Origin: Candidatus Eisenbergiella stercoravium
Lineage (GTDB): Bacteria > Bacillota > Clostridia > Lachnospirales > Lachnospiraceae
Length of the DNA stretch: 64,000 nt
Direction: 5' to 3'
Assembly (NCBI GenBank): GCA_019113175.1
Contig: DXHY01000016.1
Location: 39,236 to 103,235 of the forward strand
Below the pieces are notes generated by a model, which was not told the DNA's origin, made no database searches, and saw nothing but the letters and a program-made list of their open reading frames with translations. Within the stretch, counting starts at the first letter, position 1. Each line of letters begins with the position of its first letter. Made by a program: the position numbers and the translations under genes. Positions 25,654-33,490 of the stretch are shown piece by piece.

Positions 25654-27770
25654 GTTCCAGAATCGTTCCTGATAAATGTTACCGGCCGGTTAATGGTTCT
25701 CTGCTCTGAGGTTCCCGGCACGGTGGTCACCTCTCCCGTAGCCGGATCGGTTACCGTAGCAGCATCCGTAGTGACGGTATAAATCAGCGTCAGTGTACCG
25801 GTAGGCTCGCTAATGTTTAAAAGGTTTACCGGATATGGGAATGAAGTGACGGCCGTTCGGTAGAGCTCCTTCCCGCTGGCCGTGGTAAGCACGATCACGC
25901 ACTGGGTCCCTTCCACATAAGCCGGATCCTCAACGGCAGGACTTTCAATATTTTCCACATACATATAGGTAGCTGCCGGTCCTGTGCTAACATAGATGCT
26001 GATGGTCGTTCCTGGCTCCACCTGCGTTCCGATGGAGTAGCTTAAACCGACCACCCTGCCGATCTTGGTCTCGTCATCATCACTGACTTCCTCCACATTT
26101 CCGACCAGACCCACTGCCTCCAGCGTGGCCTTCGCCTCATCCGGAAGCATACCCAGGACATCCGGAACCGCAACCTTACTCTCCTGCGGCCCCTGGCTGA
26201 TGGTGATGATCACGGTGCTTCCCCGTTCCGCCTTCGTGCCGCCCTCCGGGCTCTGACTCATGACATTTCCCTTTGCGACGGTATCCGAATATCCTTCCTT
26301 ACGTTCCGTCTGAAAGCCCTCCGCCTCCAGCTCCGATACAGCCTCAGCGAGACTCTTATTATAGGTATCCGGAACCGTAACGCCGCCCTCCGTTCCGCTG
26401 ACGGTAAGGGTAACCGCATCCCCCTGTTTCAACAGGGTTCCCGGCTCCACGCTCGCGCTGATCACCATGCCGTCCTCCACATCACCGCTTTCCTCATAGA
26501 CGACGGAGATGTTCAGATCCAGCCCCAGATCCTCAAGGGCCTTTGTGGCATCCTCCTCTGTCATTCCGGCGACCGCAATCATCTGTGTGCCGCTCTCCTG
26601 AACAGAGGACGGAAAGCGGAAAATACCGATCGCCCGTCCCGCAAGGAAAATGATGATGCAGCCGATGAGCACCGCGCCCGCCACGGCGAGAATCGTGGTA
26701 AAGCGTTCCATTCTGGACTCGTATTCTTCCTCTTCTTCTTCGTCCAGAATTTCATTTTCGAAGTCCGGCCTTTTTTTCTTTCCGCCCTTTACCGGCTGTG
26801 CCGGAGGCTTTGCAGAATTCTTCTTCAGGCGGATTTCCTCTGTATGGGAGCTTTTCTTATACTGCTTTTTGATCTGGTTCATATCGTCACGGCTGACCTT
26901 GCGCGTTGCCGCATTCGCCTCCGTATCGATGACCTTCACAAAGTTTTCATCCGGCGTAATCAGCGATTTTTTCAGATCATCGATCAGGGCTCCCACGCTC
27001 TGATAACGTCTGTCCGGGCTTTTCTGGGTACACTTTAATACGATCTGCTCCACGCTCACCGGAATCTCCGGTACAAAATCCCTGGGGGAGGGCATTGGCT
27101 CCTGAATCTGCTTGATGGCGATGGCCACCGTTGTGTCCCCGTTAAAGGGCACGCGGCCGGTGAGCATTTCAAACAGAGTGATACCCATGGAATAAATATC
27201 GCTTCGCTCATCACTGTAGCCGCCCCTTGCCTGCTCAGGAGAGGTATAGTGGACGCTTCCCATCACGTTGGAGGTGATGGTGTTGCTGGTCGCAGCCTTT
27301 GCAATTCCGAAATCTGTTACCTTGACTTTTCCTTCTTTTGAGATGATGATGTTCTGAGGCTTGATGTCCCGATGTATGATATGATTGTTATGCGCTGCCT
27401 CAAGGCCCATGCACGCCTGGATGGCGATGCTGACCGCTTCCTTCACGGAAAGACGTGCTTTCTTCTCAATGTATTTTTTCAGGGTGATTCCTTCCACAAG
27501 CTCCATCACGATAAAATGAACGCCGTTTTCCTCTCCCACATCGTATACATTCACGATGTTGGGATGCATCAGACTCGCAGCAGCCTGGGCCTCCACCCTG
27601 AATTTGGATACGAAGCTCGTGTTTTCGCTGAATTCCTGCTTCAGCACCTTCACCGCGACGAAGCGGTTCAGCTTATGGTCTTTTGCCTTGTAGACATCCG
27701 ACATCCCTCCGGTGCCTATTTTCTCCAGGATCTCGTATCTGTCTCCCAGCATCATTCCAATTTTAATCAT
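25650..27770 (-). CDS. prkC: PASTA-domain Ser/Thr kinase PrkC
   Basis: A 706-residue bitopic eukaryotic-type kinase. The kinase domain spans about 1-275 with GTGGMSDVYKA, HRDIKPQNIII and DFGIAKA. A basic juxtamembrane region leads to one membrane helix (about 357-380), then three extracellular PASTA repeats (about 395-595) and a C-terminal beta domain. PASTA kinases sense muropeptides or lipid II and control cell-wall synthesis and spore germination. Start MIKIGMMLGDRYEI (ATG 27770) has GGAGG upstream; the frame's extra 15 codons overlap the phosphatase gene. The cognate phosphatase PrpC lies immediately upstream, giving the standard kinase-phosphatase pair. Confidence 0.96.
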   Translation of the reverse strand: MIKIGMMLGDRYEILEKIGTGGMSDVYKAKDHKLNRFVAVKVLKQEFSENTSFVSKFRVEAQAAASLMHPNIVNVYDVGEENGVHFIVMELVEGITLKKYIEKKARLSVKEAVSIAIQACMGLEAAHNNHIIHRDIKPQNIIISKEGKVKVTDFGIAKAATSNTITSNVMGSVHYTSPEQARGGYSDERSDIYSMGITLFEMLTGRVPFNGDTTVAIAIKQIQEPMPSPRDFVPEIPVSVEQIVLKCTQKSPDRRYQSVGALIDDLKKSLITPDENFVKVIDTEANAATRKVSRDDMNQIKKQYKKSSHTEEIRLKKNSAKPPAQPVKGGKKKRPDFENEILDEEEEEEYESRMERFTTILAVAGAVLIGCIIIFLAGRAIGIFRFPSSVQESGTQMIAVAGMTEEDATKALEDLGLDLNISVVYEESGDVEDGMVISASVEPGTLLKQGDAVTLTVSGTEGGVTVPDTYNKSLAEAVSELEAEGFQTERKEGYSDTVAKGNVMSQSPEGGTKAERGSTVIITISQGPQESKVAVPDVLGMLPDEAKATLEAVGLVGNVEEVSDDDETKIGRVVGLSYSIGTQVEPGTTISIYVSTGPAATYMYVENIESPAVEDPAYVEGTQCVIVLTTASGKELYRTAVTSFPYPVNLLNISEPTGTLTLIYTVTTDAATVTDPATGEVTTVPGTSEQRTINRPVTFIRNDSGT

Positions 27771-27798
27771 TCCATTCCTCCAGCAAAAGCTCTGCCAT

Positions 27799-28527
27799 TT
27801 ATGTGAACGGGTCAATTACGATGACCGCGATATTATCCCTGCCGCCGTTGTCGTTCGCCGCCTTCACCAGCGCCTGTGCCGCGCTGCGGACATCTCTGTT
27901 TTTGTCAATGATCCGTCTGATCTGCTCATCCTCCAGCATATCCGTCAGCCCGTCGGAGCACAGAAGCACTCTCTCCCCCCGCCGCAGCGTTCTCCGGAAA
28001 CAGTCCACCTGAAGGTCTTCCTCCAGTCCGACCGCCCTGGTAATGATATTTTTATTGGGATGAACCCTGGCCTCTTCCCTGTTGATTCCGCCATATTTTA
28101 CCATTTCCTGAACGAGGGAATGATCTTCCGTCACCTGCTCGATGGAGTCGTCATGAACCACATACAGCCTGCTGTCTCCCACGTTCGCAGCGATCAGCTC
28201 CTCCTGCTTCAGGCAGGCAGCCACCACTGTGGTGCCCATTCCGGCAAAGCGTTCATCCTCTTCCGCACGATGGGCGATCACCTCATTCGCACGGCGGATC
28301 GCACGGGTAAGGATCTGCTCCACCTCTTCCTCCGGACAGATCCCAGCCTCCTGCAGGATCGTTTCCACCGCACAGCTGGAGGCGTAGCCGCCTGCCCGAT
28401 GTCCGCCCATCCCGTCAGCGACGAGAAAAATATTCGGCAGATTTCCCACCGGCTCCAGAGATGTGTACAGATGGTCCTGATTCATTTGTCTCTTTTTCCC
28501 AATATCCGTTAAGGAAAACGCTTTCAC
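27799..28527 (-). CDS. prpC: PP2C-type Ser/Thr phosphatase (PrpC/Stp)
   Basis: About 242 residues with PPM/PP2C metal-binding motifs: RQMNQDHLY, VADGMGGHRAGGYAS, GTTVVAA, NVGDSRLYV, EDHS, CSDGLTD and GGRDNIAVIVI. It removes phosphates placed by PrkC. Start is uncertain: I choose GTG 28527, which overlaps the rlmN stop (GTGA) and yields the usual VKAFSLTDIG N-terminus. A GTG at 28542 would add five residues but has AAAGG directly abutting it. Expression is probably coupled to rlmN. Confidence 0.95.
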   Translation of the reverse strand: MKAFSLTDIGKKRQMNQDHLYTSLEPVGNLPNIFLVADGMGGHRAGGYASSCAVETILQEAGICPEEEVEQILTRAIRRANEVIAHRAEEDERFAGMGTTVVAACLKQEELIAANVGDSRLYVVHDDSIEQVTEDHSLVQEMVKYGGINREEARVHPNKNIITRAVGLEEDLQVDCFRRTLRRGERVLLCSDGLTDMLEDEQIRRIIDKNRDVRSAAQALVKAANDNGGRDNIAVIVIDPFT

Positions 28528-29579
28528 TCCGTTAAACCGCACCTTTCTTCAGAAATATGGGGAATATGGCGGCGTCTCAGCTGGCCGCAGGCTCCGTCAA
28601 TATCCCTGCCCATTTCCCTTCTTATAGTAACATTTATTCCGTTTTTTTCAAGCTTATTTTTGAATGCCTCAATCTGTGAGCGCCCTGACTGCCTGTAATC
28701 CCGCTCTTTAATAGGGTTGACGGGAATCAGATTGATATGGGCGGAAAGAGGCTTCGCAAGGGCCGTCAGCTTCTGCGCGTCCTCAATGGTGTCATTCACG
28801 CCACCCACCAGGGCGTACTCGAAGGTCATCCTTCTTCCGGTCTGTTCAAAATAGTATGCGCACGCCTCCATCAGCTCATCCAGCTGCCAGCTAAACGCCA
28901 CCGGCATCAGCTCCCGGCGCTTCTCGTCCGTGGCCGCGTGAAGGGACAGCGCCAGCGTGATGGCAAGATGCTCATCCGCAAGCCGCCGGATCTGAGGCAC
29001 CAGGCCGCAGGTGGAGACAGTCACATTCCTCTGGCTGATGTGAAGGCCGTTTTCATCGGTAAGAAGCCGGATGAAGCGGAGCAGATTGTCATAATTGTCC
29101 AGCGGCTCGCCGGTTCCCATCACCACCACATTGGAAACGCGCTCCCCGGTGGCCCGGGTGATGGAATAGATCTGATCCAGCATCTCTGAGGGAAGAAGGT
29201 TTCTCTCCCAGCCGTCCAGCGTGGAGGCGCAGAAACGGCAGCCCATTTTGCAGCCCACCTGGGAGGAAATGCAGACGGAATTGCCGTGCCTGTACTTCAT
29301 CCAGACGCTCTCTACCAGATTGCCGTCCGAAAGGGCGAAGAGAAACTTTCTGGTGCCATCGATTCCGGACTGCTGCATATCTACCTGTTTCAGAGCGGTC
29401 AGAGGGTATTTTTCCATCAGCTTTTTCCGGAAAGCGGCGGGGAGGTTTGTCATCTGTCCGTAATCCTCCGCCAGCTTCCTGTGCATCCAGTCATAAAGCT
29501 GGGCAGCGCGGAAGGGCTTCTCCCCTTCTTCGGCAACCGCAGTTTTCAGTTCTTCCAATGTCATGGATTTGATGTCCAT
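28524..29579 (-). CDS. rlmN: 23S rRNA/tRNA (adenine(2503)-C2)-methyltransferase
   Basis: A 351-residue radical SAM methyltransferase methylating A2503 in the peptidyl-transferase centre. The cluster motif is CKMGCRFCAST; the two catalytic cysteines include the one in VSTCG and the C-terminal one near GACGQLRR. Start MDIKSMTLEELK (ATG 29579) has AAGGA upstream; extra frame upstream overlaps rsmB. It begins 4 bases after the rsmB stop and overlaps prpC downstream, so rsmB-rlmN-prpC-prkC-rsgA form one run. Confidence 0.96.
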   Translation of the reverse strand: MDIKSMTLEELKTAVAEEGEKPFRAAQLYDWMHRKLAEDYGQMTNLPAAFRKKLMEKYPLTALKQVDMQQSGIDGTRKFLFALSDGNLVESVWMKYRHGNSVCISSQVGCKMGCRFCASTLDGWERNLLPSEMLDQIYSITRATGERVSNVVVMGTGEPLDNYDNLLRFIRLLTDENGLHISQRNVTVSTCGLVPQIRRLADEHLAITLALSLHAATDEKRRELMPVAFSWQLDELMEACAYYFEQTGRRMTFEYALVGGVNDTIEDAQKLTALAKPLSAHINLIPVNPIKERDYRQSGRSQIEAFKNKLEKNGINVTIRREMGRDIDGACGQLRRRHIPHISEERCGLTE

Positions 29580-29583
29580 CCGG

Positions 29584-31089
29584 TCATTCCTTCCTGTTGT
29601 GAATCTCTTCCTGTTTTCTCCGAAAGCATGCGATGAAAAAGCCGTCCGTTCCATTTTCTCCCGGCAGGAAGCGGACGCAGCCCTCCGGTTCTCCTTCCCT
29701 GCAGGAGACCGGAAGATTTATGGCCGGCTCCCGGGACTCAAAGGGGAACTGCTTCAAAAACCAGGCCGCCATGTCCTCATTTTCCTCCCGGTTTACGGTA
29801 CAGGTACTGTAGATGAGCAGGCCGCCGGGCTTCACATATTTCCATACCGTGCCGAGAATCCTTCTCTGCAGACCGGCCACCTCTGAAAGGCTTTCCGGGC
29901 TCACCCGGTAACGGATGTCCGCCTTTCTCCCCATCACGCCAAGGCCGGAGCAGGGAAGGTCAGCCAGCACTACATCCGCCCGCTCCAGAAGGGTATCATC
30001 CGGCGTCAGCGCGTCCCAAACCTGAGCATGAAGATCAGGAAGCCGAAGTCTTGCGGCATTGTCCCTTATGTAGGAAATTTTTCCTTCCGTCAGGTCGCGG
30101 GCCAGCACCATTCCCGCTCCGTCCAGAAGCTCCGCCGCCTGACAGGCCTTGCCGCCGGGCGCTGCGCAGACATCCAGGACAAACAGGCCGGAAGTGGCTG
30201 TCCGTTCTCCCCTCTTCCTTTCCTCCCGAAATCCAGTCTTTCTGTCTTCCTCCTGCTGCCGGTGCCGGACGAGTTCACGGATTCCCGCGCATTCCACCGC
30301 CATCATGCTGGCGGCATCCTGAACTGCAAAGGCGCCTTCCGAAAAGCCCGGCAGGGAGGCCACGCCCTCCGCGCTCTCCAGAATGTAGACGGATGCCCCT
30401 TGCCGGGCGTATTGCTCAAAAAGAGGATGGGGAACCGGATTGCAGCCCCTCTCCCGAAGCATCTGCACAAGGCTTTCCCGTTCCTCTTTTGAAAGCCGCT
30501 CCGACAGGCGGATGGTCAGGGGGCGTTTTTCCAGAAGAGCCGCCAGCATGGCTTCCGTCTTCTTTTCCCCGTATTCTTCCATCCATCCGCGCACAATCCA
30601 TTCCGGCATGGAATAACGGACGGAAAGAAAGCGAACCGGTTCCTTTTCCCGGTCAGGCCAGGCAATGGCATCCTTCTGCGCACAGAGCTTTCGCAGCACG
30701 CCGTTTACGAAGCCGGAAAGCTGGGCGAAACGGCGTTTTTTTACAAGCTTCACCGACTCGTTGCAGGCGGCGGAATCCGGAACGCCGTCCATGAACAGGA
30801 TCTGATAAGCTCCCATGCGGAGAACGCAGCGGATCAGAGGCTTCATCTTCCGCACGGGAAGGCTGGAAAACTGCTCCAGGATATAATCCAGCTGAAGGCG
30901 GCGTTCCGTCACGCCGTCCGTAAGGCGCTTTAAAAAAGCCTTGTCTCTGCCGTCCAGGTAATCGTATTTATCCAGTGTGTTTTTTAAGAGGGTATTTTCA
31001 TATTCCGTTCCCCGCTCCGCTTCCAGCAGCAGATCCAGGGCCAGCGCTCTCATATCCATCGTCTTTGGACTCCCGGTCCTTGCATCCAT
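29584..31089 (-). CDS. rsmB: 16S rRNA (cytosine(967)-C(5))-methyltransferase
   Basis: A 501-residue methyltransferase: N-terminal NusB-like RNA-binding domain (1-140, NGVLRKL end) and a C-terminal Rossmann domain with DVCAAPGGKACQAAELL, DLPCSGLGVMG and the catalytic YSTCTVNREEN. It is longer than typical RsmB (about 430-450), mainly through a charged insertion (about residues 275-300, RQQEEDRKTGFREERKRG) just before the SAM motif. SD AAAGGCGG precedes ATG 31089. The sequence upstream (31130-31200) contains degenerate short palindromes. Confidence 0.95.
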   Translation of the reverse strand: MDARTGSPKTMDMRALALDLLLEAERGTEYENTLLKNTLDKYDYLDGRDKAFLKRLTDGVTERRLQLDYILEQFSSLPVRKMKPLIRCVLRMGAYQILFMDGVPDSAACNESVKLVKKRRFAQLSGFVNGVLRKLCAQKDAIAWPDREKEPVRFLSVRYSMPEWIVRGWMEEYGEKKTEAMLAALLEKRPLTIRLSERLSKEERESLVQMLRERGCNPVPHPLFEQYARQGASVYILESAEGVASLPGFSEGAFAVQDAASMMAVECAGIRELVRHRQQEEDRKTGFREERKRGERTATSGLFVLDVCAAPGGKACQAAELLDGAGMVLARDLTEGKISYIRDNAARLRLPDLHAQVWDALTPDDTLLERADVVLADLPCSGLGVMGRKADIRYRVSPESLSEVAGLQRRILGTVWKYVKPGGLLIYSTCTVNREENEDMAAWFLKQFPFESREPAINLPVSCREGEPEGCVRFLPGENGTDGFFIACFRRKQEEIHNRKE

Positions 31090-31220
31090 GTCCGATCCGC
31101 CTTTCGTCTGTCATGTTTCCGCCTTCGCCGCCGCAGCTGGCAGTCTGCCCCGCCGTTTTTCACAGCGAAGGGCAGCCCGCCGTTTTTTCTGCCGGAAATG
31201 GCTCCCGCCATTTTTCCGTA

Positions 31221-31931
31221 TCAGTCGTCCCGCCTTCTGCCGCCGGCCAGCAGCCAGAGCCGCAGAAGCTGAAGCACGCTGGAGGCTGCCGCCGCCACAT
31301 AGGTAAGCGCCGCCGCGCTGAGCACCTTTCTCACCAGTCCGTTCTCCTGTTCGCTGAGAATATGGTAGCTTTCCAGCATCTTAAGCGCACGGCCGGAGGC
31401 ATTGTATTCTACCGGAAGGGTCACGATCTGAAACAGTACGGAAATGGCGAAAACCCATACGCCGATCATTGCCAGCGTGCTGTTCAGGCCCAGAATCAGC
31501 CCCAGAATCACCAGCGGGATGCCCAGCCTGCAGCCCAGGTTGGCCGCGGGCACCAGCGCCGTACGGATGCGTAAGGGCGCATAGCCTTCCTTATCCTGCA
31601 CCGCATGGCCGCACTCATGGGCAGCCACGCCGATGGCCGCCACACTTCCCGATGAGAAGGTGGCATCCGACAGGCACAGCACCTTGGCCGAAGGGTCGTA
31701 ATGGTCCGTCAGATTTCCCCGCACATGCTCGATCCGCACGTTGGTCAATCCATTATAGTCCAGAATCCTTCTGGCAGCCTCCGCGCCGGTCATTCCCGTC
31801 ATGCTGCGTACCCGGGAATATTTCGAATAGGTGCTGTTCACCCGGCTGCTCGCCCAGATCGACAGAATTGCGCCGATGATGACGAGTATATAGGTGGGGT
31901 CAAAATAGTAACCGTATCCGTATCCTAACAT
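31221..31931 (-). CDS. Membrane zinc metallopeptidase (YugP family)
   Basis: A 236-residue membrane protein. An N-terminal glycine/tyrosine-rich membrane helix (LGYGYGYYFDPTYILVIIGA), a soluble segment with the HECGH zinc-binding motif in GVAAHECGHAVQDKEGYAP, and three C-terminal helices. YugP-like neutral zinc peptidases are widespread in Firmicutes but their substrate is unknown. It starts inside the end of fmt (7-base overlap) where ATGTTAGG is tandemly duplicated: the first copy encodes the end of Fmt, the second the start of this gene. It belongs to the def-fmt-rsmB translation run. Confidence 0.9.
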   Translation of the reverse strand: MLGYGYGYYFDPTYILVIIGAILSIWASSRVNSTYSKYSRVRSMTGMTGAEAARRILDYNGLTNVRIEHVRGNLTDHYDPSAKVLCLSDATFSSGSVAAIGVAAHECGHAVQDKEGYAPLRIRTALVPAANLGCRLGIPLVILGLILGLNSTLAMIGVWVFAISVLFQIVTLPVEYNASGRALKMLESYHILSEQENGLVRKVLSAAALTYVAAAASSVLQLLRLWLLAGGRRRDD

Positions 31932-32857
31932 CCTAACATGTCTCCTTTTTCCATCCTGCAGCCCAGCAGAAAGTCCTTCGCCTGCATGCGTTTCTTTCCT
32001 TCCAGCTGAAGCTGCGTTACTTTCAGAATACCCTTTCCGGTATTCACATATACGGCTTCCTTCTCCACCCGCTCAATGCTTCCGGGCTGTCCGTCCGATT
32101 CTTCCGAAAGGGGGACGGCCTCCCAGATTTTCAGTGTTTTTCCCTTATAGGAGGTAAATGTGCCGGGCCAGGGGTAAAGTCCCCGGATCAGCCGGTCGAT
32201 TTCCACCGCGGAACGGGAAAAATCGATCCGTCCCATTCCCTTGTCGATCATGGAAACATAACTGCTTTCCGCCTCGTTCTGGGGAACGGCTTCCAGCTTT
32301 CCCTGCGAAAGCAGAGCAAGGGCCTCCACTATCGCCTCTCCTCCTGCCGTCTCCAGCTTCTTTGACAGCGTTTCCGCGTTGTCGTCAGGAAGGATGGCCA
32401 CCTCCTTTTTCAAAAGCATGTCTCCCGTATCGATTCCGGCGTCCATCTGCATGATGGTCACACCCGTCTTCTCCTCCCCATTGATGATGCACCACTGGAT
32501 GGGAGCAGAACCCCGGTAGGCGGGAAGAAGGGAGGCATGGACGTTGATGCAGCCATATTTCGGCATGTCCAGAATCTCCTGAGAAAGGATCTGGCCGAAA
32601 GCAGCCACCACGAAAACCTCCGCATCGAATTCCTTCAGCTTCTCCACCGCCTCCGGCCTGCGGATACGGACCGGCTGGAACACCTCAATGCCATTCTGCA
32701 GCGCATATTCCTTCACCGGAGACATCTGCGGCACACCGCTTCTTCCTTTGGGCTTATCCGGCTGGGTCACCACGGCGGCTATCTCATGTCCTGCCTCATA
32801 CAGCGCCTGGAGCACGCCTGCCGCCAGCTCCGGCGTTCCCATAAAAACGATTTTCAC
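31925..32857 (-). CDS. fmt: Methionyl-tRNA formyltransferase
   Basis: A 310-residue enzyme formylating initiator Met-tRNA. Start is GTG 32857 (VKIVFMGTPE), with GGAGGTG at the right spacing; the longer frame would consume that SD. Signatures: VTQPDKPKGRSG, the formyl-folate site HASLLPAYRGSAPIQW, GVTIMQMDAGIDTGD and a C-terminal OB domain with YPWPGTF and LLGCRMEKGD. It follows def in the usual def-fmt pair. Confidence 0.97.
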   Translation of the reverse strand: MKIVFMGTPELAAGVLQALYEAGHEIAAVVTQPDKPKGRSGVPQMSPVKEYALQNGIEVFQPVRIRRPEAVEKLKEFDAEVFVVAAFGQILSQEILDMPKYGCINVHASLLPAYRGSAPIQWCIINGEEKTGVTIMQMDAGIDTGDMLLKKEVAILPDDNAETLSKKLETAGGEAIVEALALLSQGKLEAVPQNEAESSYVSMIDKGMGRIDFSRSAVEIDRLIRGLYPWPGTFTSYKGKTLKIWEAVPLSEESDGQPGSIERVEKEAVYVNTGKGILKVTQLQLEGKKRMQAKDFLLGCRMEKGDMLGC

Positions 32858-32893
32858 ATTTACCACCTCCACAACGGCATGAAATCATGAAAT

Positions 32894-32938
32894 ACGGAAA
32901 CTCTCAGACGGCGTCTTCTGACGCCCCAGAGTTTCTTT
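32894..32938. other. Intercistronic nested hairpin between def and fmt
   Basis: GAAACTCT pairs with AGAGTTTC and encloses GGCGTC-TTCT-GACGCC. It begins right at the def stop. On the minus (coding) strand no T-run follows, so processing or stability is more likely than termination. Confidence 0.5.
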
Positions 32939-33409
32939 TCATGCTTCCTCCTCAACATCTGACAGCTCTCCCTCCACCTTTTCCACGTACAGGTGGCCGT
33001 CCAGATGATCGATTTCATGGCAGAAAGCCCTTGCCAGAAGCTCCATGCCTTCCAGTTCGATGGGATTCATGTCCCGGTCATAGGCCTTCACCTTCACATA
33101 ATTGGGTCTGGTCACAATGCCGCTCTTTCCGGGAACGGAAAGGCAGCCCTCGCCGCCGGTCTGTTCGCCGCTGGTCTCCATAATGCGGGGATTAATGAGA
33201 ACGATCGGATCCTCCCCGGTCACATCGATGACCACGATGCGTTTGAGCACGCCAACCTGCGGAGCAGCAAGGCCCACGCCGTTAGCCTCATACATGGTTT
33301 CAAACATGTCGTCAATGAGTTCCTGCGTGCGGGGCGTCATCTCCTTTACTTCCTTGCAGACCTTTTCCAGAATAGGATCTCCCATCACTCTGATATTTCT
33401 GATTGCCAT
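32939..33409 (-). CDS. def: Peptide deformylase
   Basis: A 156-residue metalloprotease removing N-formyl groups from nascent proteins. All three motifs are present: GVGLAAPQVG (motif 1), EGCLSVPG (motif 2, metal Cys) and HEIDHLDG (motif 3, metal His residues and catalytic Glu). Start MAIRNIRVMGDP (ATG 33409) follows GGAGG; the open frame extends upstream without SD. It lies 81 bases after priA and before fmt, the conserved priA-def-fmt order. Confidence 0.97.
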   Translation of the reverse strand: MAIRNIRVMGDPILEKVCKEVKEMTPRTQELIDDMFETMYEANGVGLAAPQVGVLKRIVVIDVTGEDPIVLINPRIMETSGEQTGGEGCLSVPGKSGIVTRPNYVKVKAYDRDMNPIELEGMELLARAFCHEIDHLDGHLYVEKVEGELSDVEEEA

Positions 33410-33490
33410 GGATTGTTCCTCCGTTTCCATGTCCGCCGCGTCTGCGCTGCAGACGCCGGACAAAATTATTTGTATTCTTAACACTTATCT